Source: Prinia subflava
Taxonomy: Eukaryota; Chordata; Aves; Passeriformes; Cisticolidae
Direction: 5' to 3'
DNA length: 64,000 bases
NCBI RefSeq assembly: GCF_021018805.1
Contig: NC_086247.1
Location: 146,329,378 to 146,393,377 of the forward strand
In this document: piece after piece, positions 50,801 to 57,300 of the stretch
Layout: each line of letters starts with the position of its first letter
Position numbering within the stretch: the stretch's first letter is position 1
Notes under the pieces: generated by a model
The model's input: the letters and a program-made list of their open reading frames with translations, nothing else
Told to the model about the DNA's origin: nothing
Database searches by the model: none
Translations under genes and position numbers: made by a program

Positions 50801-53800
50801 TTTGTGGAAAGATAAAGACTGAAATACCATCCTCAATAACAAAATCAAAAATTGGGTGAATAACAGGACGAATGAAACAGATGGAAAGTTCTTTCTGTTA
50901 ACACTATGTGAGGCCTTGAAGACAGTTTCTGGGCTCCTATAGGTGGTCGCTGTAATTTGAATTTAAACTTAATCCTTTTGCTTGATCATTCTCCTTTACA
51001 GAGAATCAAAAAATAAAAATTTGCAAATTAGAAAAAAGGCATTTGATAGGCCAGTGATTGTTGTTAGGTATGCAAGTGTAAAACATAGTTTAATTCTCCA
51101 AGTATTTGATAGTCACCTTTGTAAGAAGCCTAATGAAGATATTTTAATCATGTTGAATTCTAGTAGGTGTGTGCCATCCAGAGCCACTCTGCCACCAAGG
51201 TGTTGTGCTCAGGTTGCATCCTGGGCCATGGGGATGTTTGTATTTTGTGTGCCACTTCATCAGTCTGTCTTTTTCAGATGAGCAGAACTTTGTGCTCAGA
51301 GATGCTGAAGCTGAGGTGCTTTTCTGCTTTAGTTTAGAAGAGTCTCTAAAGAGAGCACAAGTAGCTCCACTGTTCAAGGTATGCAATTTACCACAGCATT
51401 TAAATACTTGGGAGTTTTTCAACCTAATTTTTTCACCATTGGGACCACAGGTTTTATAGCTGAAAACAGTAGAGCAGGCTGGCATACAACCTGAAACATT
51501 TGTTGTAAATTTTCATTTTGATTTAATGCCTGTTTTCTGCCTATGTTAACCAGACAGTCTCAGGATATTTGTTCCCTTCCAAAATTAAGAACATTGCTCT
51601 GTTACTTGTAAAAAGCCACTTATGGAAGAAGTGTTTTGTTTTCTTTGTTTTCTCTTTTTTTTTTTTACACCAGCCATATAGTCAGAGCACTTGCCCATAA
51701 AAAATGGGAGTCTGAGAGTGAGTTTGCCCTTCAGCCTCAGGGAGCTGAAGTGTGAATCTCCTTTGCACCGGGCTGTTTGCTAGGATGGTGCAAGATGTTT
51801 TCATGCCTCTGGTTAAAATTACATTACAATGCACAGAGGTATCTGGAGATCTGAGTTGCTAAAGATTCTTCAGCCTAACTGAATTACAGACTGTTTATGG
51901 AGGTTTTCTTTTTTTTGACCTGTAATTCATAAGAATCTATGTCTTCTGTTATGTCTAAGTGCTACATTTTGCTCTCAGTTTTGCAGATTAAATAGCAAGG
52001 TGTTTTCTGGTTTTTTATTCGTAGCTGATAAACAGAGATAATCTACTTTGTGATCTGATCACCTATCTCAGTCAAATAGCAGAATAATTTTTGTTAGGGG
52101 GTAATAAATAAAAGGTAAAAGTTCTTTTTTAACACTTGAGATGTCCCTGTGCCCAAAGAAGCAAGGAGCATTGTACTTATGTGTCTTATCAAGCTGCAGT
52201 TGTTACTTTACACGTGTGGAAATAGGCACCCCTGAACTGTTCAAATTTATCAAAATTGTGCATTTGCCCCTCCAGGGGAAACATCAGCAGTAATTAGAGA
52301 CAACTCGACAACTCAACAACTGATGAATCTGGGTCCATAAGCTCAAACACAGCTTACAAAGCCTGCTCTGTTTGATAAGAGAAGTGTCACATGACATGAA
52401 AACTTTGTGTGTTGCAGAAATCAGTTAAGATAATAATGCTTTTTCTTGGTCTTCCTTTTGTCTTTTTAGGGAAAATATTTTTACATTACACCTGGAATTT
52501 GTCCCAGTCTTTCCACCATGAAAGCTATTGTGGAGTGTGCAGGAGGAAAAGTACTATCCAAACAACCTTCTTTTCGAAAACTCATGGAGCATAAGCAGAA
52601 CAAAGTGTGTTGAGTGCTGCTTTCTAAAATTTATTTATAATACCTTGCCTTGTTCTTCTGAGCTTACCGTCACTTTCTTTCCTTTAGAGTTTGCCAGAGA
52701 TAATCTTGATTTCCTGTGAAAATGACCTTCATTTATGTCGAGAATATTTTGCACGAGGCATAGGTATGTATGAGCTTTTGTTGTGATTGAACACTATAAC
52801 TGTTACTCTGATATTTTTTTTCTATTTCCCACTTATTATTATACAAATACAGAGATCTTTTGAAGATTTCAGATAGTAATAGAGGAATACATGGACTATC
52901 CTGCAAACCATGGAGAAGTCCAAGCCAGCTGTTTGCTGGATATATCTAAAAGTTACTTTTTAGGCAGATCACCGTAAATTTTTGGATTTAGCAACAACTG
53001 AAGCATCAGTGTGTTACCAACATTGTTCTCATTCTAAATTCAAAGCACAGCCCTGTATCAGCTACTAAGAAGAAAATTAACTGAAACCAGGCCACCATCT
53101 CATATTCATCAAGTGAGTTAGGGGTTTTCACTTTAGTTATTTTTATTTTCGTGTAGAACCCCAGGAAGTGCTGTGTTTAATAACAGTGTCAGGTGCAGTG
53201 TCAGGTGTGAGAGCTGTTGGCAGGGCTCTGGTAGTGGTGGCCACAAAGGTCCAGAACAGCCCCTCCTGACACCTGCAGAATGAGGCAGAATTTCTGTGTG
53301 GGGTGTGAACTGTATGAATTTTGGTATTTCCAGATGTCCACAATGCTGAATTTGTCCTGACTGGAGTGCTTACTCAAACACTGGATTATGAATCATATCC
53401 TTTTTGTGTAAAGACATTCTGCTGCTTAGGGGAGTATGGTTAACTAAAAGTTTTTTCTTAATTAGGAACTAATTAATTGTAATTTTTTAGGATATGTAAT
53501 GTTTAGTTGGTAGGAGGGTAGGTTTAACACCCAAGAAAGTAGCTTAAATTCAACATGGAATTACTTTTTGATGGGAAATACTTCAAGGGAGGAGGAAGGG
53601 AGGGTGGTCACAAAGGAGTAGTAAATATTAGTAAATAGTAGAATAAATTAATAAATTATAGAATATTAAGCAGTGGGAAAAGAACTTGCCACTAAGGGAA
53701 ATATTTGGCACAAGTTACTTTCAGATGAGGAAAACAGCTTTTGACTGAAGATTATAGACCCAGTTTGATAAATGGAGGGACCAGTGAGGCTTCTGTGTCT

Positions 53801-53887
53801 TTATGCATGTTTTTTATAGAACTTGTATTTTGCTGTCATTTCTTACAGTTGTTCTTTCTTAACAAGCTTACATATAAATTTACTTGA
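23529..53887 (+). CDS. PAXIP1: PAXIP1 (PTIP), BRCT-domain adaptor (whole coding region, 21 exons)
   Basis: Nuclear adaptor that belongs to the KMT2C/KMT2D histone H3K4 methyltransferase complexes and to the DNA-damage response: in mammals the N-terminal BRCT pair binds phosphorylated 53BP1 and the C-terminal pair binds phospho-peptides including gamma-H2AX. Joined exons (23529-23618, 28597-28731, 30671-30714, 33286-33349, 33678-33791, 35670-36314, 39064-39781, 40562-40656, 41604-41699, 42012-42149, 43482-43603, 44129-44313, 44438-44481, 46911-46978, 47368-47470, 49586-49754, 51278-51378, 52470-52604, 52688-52763, 53334-53394, 53872-53887) give 1,072 residues (human 1,069). Domains, roughly: BRCT1 11-96, BRCT2 97-186, 13-Glu run 192-204, Gln-rich 390-600, BRCT3 605-697, BRCT4 703-795, SSKRAR basic motif 848-853, BRCT5 870-952, BRCT6 975-1060. 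BRCT tryptophans are seen at 78, 168, 680, 775 and 932. Introns 3 and 20 carry U12-type signals. Confidence 0.96.
23619..28596 (+). other. PAXIP1 intron 1
   Basis: About 5 kb, GTACCG to TTTAG. The first 650 bp belong to the CpG island. It holds the solo LTR at 25101-25690. The rest shows no gene or RNA that I can support. Confidence 0.85.
25101..25690 (-). mobile_element. Intact solo LTR, avian endogenous retrovirus (copy B)
   Basis: 590 bp running TGTACTGG to CCAGGACA, so the ends are an imperfect inverted repeat with terminal TG..CA. It is flanked by a perfect 5-bp target-site duplication CCCTC (25096-25100 and 25691-25695), the size typical of ERVL-like elements. The minus strand carries the TATAAACTGG promoter motif, so the LTR is antisense to PAXIP1. 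It shares many segments with 9395-9946 and 52987-53094. No internal retroviral sequence remains, as expected after recombination between two LTRs. The family looks like the abundant passerine LTRs, which I name only by resemblance. Confidence 0.88.
28597..28731 (+). CDS. PAXIP1: PAXIP1 exon 2 (BRCT1)
   Basis: 45 codons, [20 protein letters not shown] to VFDLPVVK, residues 31-75, core of BRCT1. Acceptor TTTAG, donor GTGAGT, phase 0 on both sides. Confidence 0.95.
30671..30714 (+). CDS. PAXIP1: PAXIP1 exon 3 (BRCT1, before U12-type intron)
   Basis: 44 nt encoding [15 protein letters not shown] with the conserved BRCT tryptophan at residue 78. It ends two bases into a proline codon (CC), directly followed by GTATCCTTTT, a perfect U12-type donor. 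The exon join CC/T gives Pro-Val-Asn-Gly as in other vertebrates. Confidence 0.94.
30715..33285 (+). other. PAXIP1 intron 3, U12-type GT-AG intron
   Basis: Donor GTATCCTTTT matches the minor-spliceosome consensus RTATCCTTT completely. Near the 3' end TCCTTGAC (33265-33272) matches the U12 branch-site consensus TCCTTRAC, with the branch adenosine at 33271, 14 nt before the last base of the CAG acceptor. The region between has no pyrimidine tract of U2 strength. Length 2,571 nt, phase 2. Confidence 0.9.
33286..33349 (+). CDS. PAXIP1: PAXIP1 exon 4 (BRCT1-BRCT2 linker)
   Basis: 64 nt, continuing the split proline codon: [21 protein letters not shown], residues 91-111. Donor GTAAGA. Exons 3 and 4 together are 108 nt, exactly 36 codons. 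Confidence 0.95.
33678..33791 (+). CDS. PAXIP1: PAXIP1 exon 5 (BRCT2)
   Basis: 38 codons, [18 protein letters not shown] to [10 protein letters not shown], residues 112-149. It includes the FYGG glycine turn and the CTHLI strand typical of BRCT. Donor GTAAGA after GGG. Confidence 0.95.
35670..36314 (+). CDS. PAXIP1: PAXIP1 exon 6 (end of BRCT2, acidic run, linker)
   Basis: 215 codons, residues 150-364. It begins [10 protein letters not shown] and holds the TPDWVLD helix of BRCT2 (Trp168), then 13 consecutive glutamates encoded by mixed GAG/GAA codons (about 35796-35834), Ser-rich SSPEK and [11 protein letters not shown] segments and a KRRLPQGK basic patch. Conserved with human over almost the full length. 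Donor GTAAGT. Confidence 0.95.
36315..39063 (+). other. PAXIP1 intron 6
   Basis: About 2.75 kb, GTAAGT to TTTTCTAG. No repeat or nested gene recognised. Confidence 0.85.
39064..39781 (+). CDS. PAXIP1: PAXIP1 exon 7 (glutamine-rich domain)
   Basis: 718 nt, residues 365-603. It starts [11 protein letters not shown] and then enters about 200 residues of Gln mixed with His, Leu, Pro and Phe; the longest pure Gln runs are eight. CAG and CAA are mixed, which slows expansion. It ends FGHDPAVE plus one base before donor GTTAGT; the junction A/TT gives Ile. Without splicing the frame meets TAG two codons later. Both antisense open frames here (Leu-rich and Ala-rich) are by-products of the CAG repeat. 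Confidence 0.94.
39190..39755 (+). repeat. CAG/CAA-rich repeat tract in PAXIP1 exon 7
   Basis: Imperfect CAG/CAA triplet repeat coding for polyglutamine, interrupted by CAC, CTC, CCG and TTC codons. The homologous human exon is also Gln-rich but differs in length and interruptions. Confidence 0.9.
40562..40656 (+). CDS. PAXIP1: PAXIP1 exon 8 (start of BRCT3)
   Basis: 95 nt: [22 protein letters not shown].. to LLATWKR. Exons 7 and 8 sum to 271 codons exactly. Acceptor TTTCAG, donor GTAAGA. Confidence 0.95.
41604..41699 (+). CDS. PAXIP1: PAXIP1 exon 9 (BRCT3)
   Basis: 32 codons: [20 protein letters not shown] then [12 protein letters not shown], residues 636-667. It carries the HGG turn and CTHLL strand of BRCT3. 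Donor GTAAGG. Confidence 0.95.
42012..42149 (+). CDS. PAXIP1: PAXIP1 exon 10 (BRCT3 C-terminal helix)
   Basis: 46 codons, residues 668-713: [22 protein letters not shown], then [20 protein letters not shown]. Trp680 is the BRCT3 tryptophan. Acceptor CCTAG, donor GTAAGA after CAT. Confidence 0.95.
43482..43603 (+). CDS. PAXIP1: PAXIP1 exon 11 (BRCT4)
   Basis: 122 nt: [20 protein letters not shown] then [20 protein letters not shown], ending two bases into a Glu codon before GTAAGT. Confidence 0.95.
44129..44313 (+). CDS. PAXIP1: PAXIP1 exon 12 (BRCT4)
   Basis: 185 nt: [33 protein letters not shown]..., ending VLNLL plus one base. Trp775 is the BRCT4 tryptophan. Exon GC is notably higher than that of its neighbours. 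Donor GTAAGA. Confidence 0.95.
44438..44481 (+). CDS. PAXIP1: PAXIP1 exon 13
   Basis: 44 nt: [15 protein letters not shown], linker after BRCT4. Exons 11-13 total 351 nt, 117 codons. Acceptor CCCTAG, donor GTATGT. Confidence 0.94.
45870..45925 (-). mobile_element. Possible CR1 3'-end remnant in PAXIP1 intron 13
   Basis: GAAAGGGGCTTCTGGAAACA followed by ATCTAGTCCAGCTGCCCTC resembles the reverse complement of a CR1 tail. Short and diverged. Confidence 0.45.
46799..46853. repeat. 26-bp tandem duplication in intron 13
   Basis: The unit TTCCACTCAGGATTAATTCA plus GATTAA is present twice head to tail, the second copy incomplete at its end. It lies about 60 bp upstream of exon 14, next to its branch-point region. 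Confidence 0.85.
46911..46978 (+). CDS. PAXIP1: PAXIP1 exon 14 (linker, basic motif)
   Basis: 68 nt: [22 protein letters not shown] then a split Arg codon. The SSKRAR motif (848-853) is a plausible nuclear localisation element. Acceptor TTGCAG, donor GTAAGA. This is the least conserved of the small exons but still aligns with RLPPKLKQNE of human. Confidence 0.92.
47368..47470 (+). CDS. PAXIP1: PAXIP1 exon 15 (start of BRCT5)
   Basis: 103 nt: [20 protein letters not shown] then [14 protein letters not shown]. Exons 14 and 15 sum to 57 codons. Donor GTGACT is weak. Confidence 0.95.
49586..49754 (+). CDS. PAXIP1: PAXIP1 exon 16 (BRCT5)
   Basis: 169 nt: [54 protein letters not shown]. Trp932 is the BRCT5 tryptophan. 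The [10 protein letters not shown] segment belongs to the phospho-serine-binding face of the C-terminal BRCT pair. Donor GTAAGT. Confidence 0.96.
51278..51378 (+). CDS. PAXIP1: PAXIP1 exon 17 (BRCT5-BRCT6 linker)
   Basis: 101 nt: [20 protein letters not shown] then [14 protein letters not shown]. Exons 16 and 17 sum to 90 codons. Acceptor TTTCAG, donor GTATGC. Confidence 0.95.
52470..52604 (+). CDS. PAXIP1: PAXIP1 exon 18 (BRCT6)
   Basis: 45 codons: [45 protein letters not shown]. The donor GTGTGT is weak; missing it leads to an in-frame TGA two codons on. Confidence 0.94.
52688..52763 (+). CDS. PAXIP1: PAXIP1 exon 19 (BRCT6)
   Basis: 76 nt: [25 protein letters not shown] plus one base. Preceded by a very short intron of 83 nt. 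Acceptor CTTTAG, donor GTATGT. Confidence 0.95.
52987..53094 (-). mobile_element. LTR fragment, same family as 25101-25690
   Basis: About 108 bp in PAXIP1 intron 19: TTAGCAACAACTGAAGCATC, GTGTTACCAACATTGTTCTC, CAGCCCTGTATCAGCTACTA and a terminal ACCAGGCCA match the right-hand end of the two larger copies. Same orientation, antisense to PAXIP1; the rest of the LTR is gone. Confidence 0.8.
53334..53394 (+). CDS. PAXIP1: PAXIP1 exon 20 (BRCT6, before AT-AC intron)
   Basis: 61 nt: [20 protein letters not shown] and two bases (TC) of a Ser codon. It is directly followed by ATATCCTTTTT, a perfect U12-type AT-AC donor, and no GT lies at the exon end required by homology. Confidence 0.94.
53395..53871 (+). 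other. PAXIP1 intron 20, U12-type AT-AC intron
   Basis: 477 nt. Starts ATATCCTTTT and ends CTTAC. TTTCTTAAC at 53855-53863 matches the U12 branch consensus TTCCTTAAC at eight of nine positions, with the branch adenosine 9 nt before the end. Removing it joins TC to A and yields ESYKFT-stop, against ESYKFN-stop in human. A candidate U2-type pair lies inside: donor GTAAAG at 53408 and acceptor TTTCTTACAG ending 53848. Confidence 0.88.
53872..53887 (+). CDS. PAXIP1: PAXIP1 exon 21, last five codons and stop
   Basis: 16 coding nt: A/TAT AAA TTT ACT TGA, giving YKFT and stop. It is too short to find by open frames; it was located by the human C-terminus YKFN and by the AT-AC intron signals before it. 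The exon continues into the 3' UTR. Confidence 0.88.
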
Positions 53888-54350
53888 TGGATAGTAAAAT
53901 GCCTTACTGCTCCGGAATCCTTGGAGCATTAGATCTAGCTGTTCAGCCATTGTACAAAGCAACTAGAACTTCCTGTGGATGCTGTTTTCCAGCTGTTTTC
54001 CTAGGGATGATGAGCAGTTTAAAGCAGGAAAGCAAAAATAAACTGCATCTTTTTTAGGATGTGTAATTTTATTATGCTGAAACATAATTTACTATGTTTT
54101 GTATTATACTACCATTTTAAAAGAGCCCACTTTAGGTATCATGGTGAGCCCATTTTTAGGCATTTTAAAATAAATTATGGTACTTCAGCCAAAAGTGTAA
54201 TTTGGATGTAAAAATAAAAGGGCTTGCTATCTATTAAATTATGGATGTTGAAGATGAAAATGTTTTGTACTTTATTTTTATTTCTTATACTCTATTTTCT
54301 TTTATATTGATATTTTGCCCACATTTGAAATAAATGTACTTTTAAATGTT
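53888..54350 (+). other. PAXIP1 3' UTR with candidate poly(A) signals
   Basis: AATAAA occurs at 54037-54042 and at 54329-54334, the latter followed by T-rich sequence; further AATAAA words lie near 54169 and 54212. The true cleavage site cannot be chosen from sequence alone. Confidence 0.5.
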
Positions 54351-57300
54351 TTACTCTATATTTTAGTGGTCGTTCATTTTTTTGAATACTGTGCAACAAT
54401 GGCACTCTGGTAAGAGTAAATTACTCAAATCTTTTTCCAAGCAATGTGAAATTATTTTAAGCTTATTTTACCAGGTATGTTTTAATATATGAATCCCAGT
54501 GCTTTAAAGGGAAATTGTTGTAAATGTATATATGTGTTTTTACTGAAGCAGAGAAGCAGCTTGAAGGAGAAACTATAACCCTGCATATTCCACTGTTGTG
54601 ATAACTTCTGTTTGTATAGTGAGTTTTACTAAATAAATATTTAAAAAACAATCTTCAGTTGTATTTCCTAGAACACACACAGTTCTAATGATCTGATTTG
54701 ACCATTTTATCAGTTTAGATTCCAATAGATGAAAAGTGATCCTAAAAGCATTTCTTTTCTTTCTGATCAGCAAGACACTTCAGCTCTGGTGCTGTACAGA
54801 GAAGTGAGTATCTGCACTCCCCCATCAGGGAAATTACTGATTTCAAATCTCTTTTGTGCTGTGGCTTGAAGTGTAAATGCAGCTGGTGCTTGGATTTACT
54901 GATTCTGTTGCCTTTCTCCCACTGCCTCAGTTGAACCAAGTGCTTAAGTGAATGACAAATTGCTGCTGTAAGAGCACAGTAAATGTCAAAATGAGTGAGG
55001 TCCCACAGAGGTCACTGTGTGCCTGTGGCCTTTTATTGCTGCCTCTGGTTCCTCAGCTGGGTCCTGACCTGCTCCTGGTTTGGCTTTTCTTTTCAGAGCA
55101 GTAGAGGGCTGCATGAGGATCACAGGAATGATAACATTTCTACCAGTGTGACTTTTGGTAAGGTGGCAAGTGGGATAAATGAGAATGTTGCACTTTGGTC
55201 ACCATGGTTTTAAGTGAATGAAAGGCTAAAAAGGTGTGGTAAGGACGGGAGGAAATGGTATTTTTTCACAAATGCCATTATTTATGTCAGGGTTCTGTGT
55301 TTATTCTGTGTGTGATGTTCAGCTCTCTGAAATGCAGCTTCCTTTACATTGTGAGACACACGAAGGAAAAGTCTCTAATGTGGAGACCTAAGGTTGGAAA
55401 TGGATATGATTTTATGCTTTAACTTTTAAAAACATTAAAAGAAGGAGGGATTGCAGTGGGAGTTAATTGTTGGTTGATGAGTTGTGGTACAAATTGCCTA
55501 AATTGTTCAAACGTGGACCTGGCAAGGCTGGTCTCCCTGTGACTGGAGGGAGAGAACATCTCTGAAGCCTGACTTAAAGAGCCCTGCAGAGACACATCTC
55601 TCAACAGTTCAACAAAGTACTTTAGTTATGTAAACCTTTCAGAACACAGAAAATAAATAAAGTTAATCACACCCTAGAGAACGTTTTCATACATTGCATG
55701 AATACTATTTTTTACTGGAGAAATAAATGCACCTTTTTTTCCCTCTTAAGCATGTAATACTGAAATGATCTGTGTTAATCTCTTTGAATGAAGAGATTTT
55801 CTTCATTGTACTCATTACCAAGTGGCAGGAAGACTTTTGAGTGCCTTTTACTTTCAAACAGTTATCAGCTGTTGCAGCTTTTGATTGCTTGGCAGTTTTG
55901 TGGTACACAGAACTTAACTTGAATGCATATTTTATACCTGTTATGCATTCAGCAAAGTCTTCTGCCTGCCCTCCCAACGATGTGTTGTCCTACCAGGTGT
56001 AAAAGCTGCTTTCAGAGAGACACACACGTGTCAGGAGTCAGCTCAGCTGTGCACAGAATCAGGCTCGAGGCACAGGACATTGCCCCACATTGCTGCAGCA
56101 GCTTGGTGCAAGAGGAGAGCCTCGCTGAGGGGCAGGCACAGGGAAAACAGCTTTGGGTGTGTTGGCAGTTTCAGTGTCAGCAGCACAGACTGCTCCACTC
56201 CATAACGCATTTATGCACATTAGGAGTTCCCAACCTTTTGTAGGATTGGCTTCCTCCATGTTTTCCACAATGAAGCAATGTTGAGGGTGTCTAATACCTT
56301 TGCCAAAAATTGTTAAGAGTTAAGACATGTGAGCGCAATAGCATCTGCAAGGTGAATTTCCTTACAAAAACTATCCAAAATGCTGTCACATACTGCATAG
56401 AGAAGCTTGAAGAAAACCAAATGTGATCATGGAACAAATGAACCCCATGGGAAACATGAGTGGTAATGCATCTGTTTCATCATCAGTGAGGACAGTGTGT
56501 TTATTTAGCCAACATACAAGTATGACTGATTTGATTAACCTTTCAATTAGAGTGAAAAACACAACCTGCCAAGAAATAGTCTTTCAGGAACCACGGGAGC
56601 TGTCCAGAGCCAACTGGCTTGCACAGATGTTACTGTGTGTGTGATTAGTGATAGAGAAAGGATCTGATGGAGTATTCTGGTACAGCATTGCTGTTATGAA
56701 CATGCTTTTGCCCTAGTGGAAGGTTGTAATACTTTTGTCCATTGGATCCTGTCCTCAGTATCAGGAAAAAAAAAAGTACCTTTTCATGTTGCCTCAAAAG
56801 ATCCATAATACAAACTAGAAAACTTGTGTTTTGTAGAAAACCTGTTCAGATAAAGTAGTTATTTAAAGGTAAATGTAGTACATGTCTAATAACAAAGTCA
56901 TTCCATCAGTTAGGGATACCTTGGAAGTCAAGCACACACCGTCTCCACTTGTTACTGTGCAGCTTTCTTTGCTTTGTGAGTCATCAAGTAGAATTGTGGA
57001 ACAGATTTCCAGAAATACATCTGGAACGAAGACCTCTGGATGTTTAAGTGCTCAGTATCTCAAAGGATGGGGATTCCACCACCTCTGGGCATTTTGTTTC
57101 TGTATTTTGCTACCCTCAGGAAAATAAATAAATCATCTTTGTATTTAGTCAGAAAATCCATTGTTCCACAAGTGGCTGGTGATGCTCGTTTCATCCCCAC
57201 ACACCTCCCAGCAGAGTCTGGCTCTCCTTGTGAAGCTCAAAAAGCTCCTCCCAAGGGAGAGGCATGGTTGAGAAGCTTCCTCAGTGGGATAGAGGAGCTT

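Noticed and set aside
53408..53848. The inner GT-AG pair as the main terminal intron of PAXIP1
   Set aside because: It would insert 12 residues absent from the human C-terminus, whereas the AT-AC solution reproduces ESYKF exactly; kept only as an alternative in the findings.
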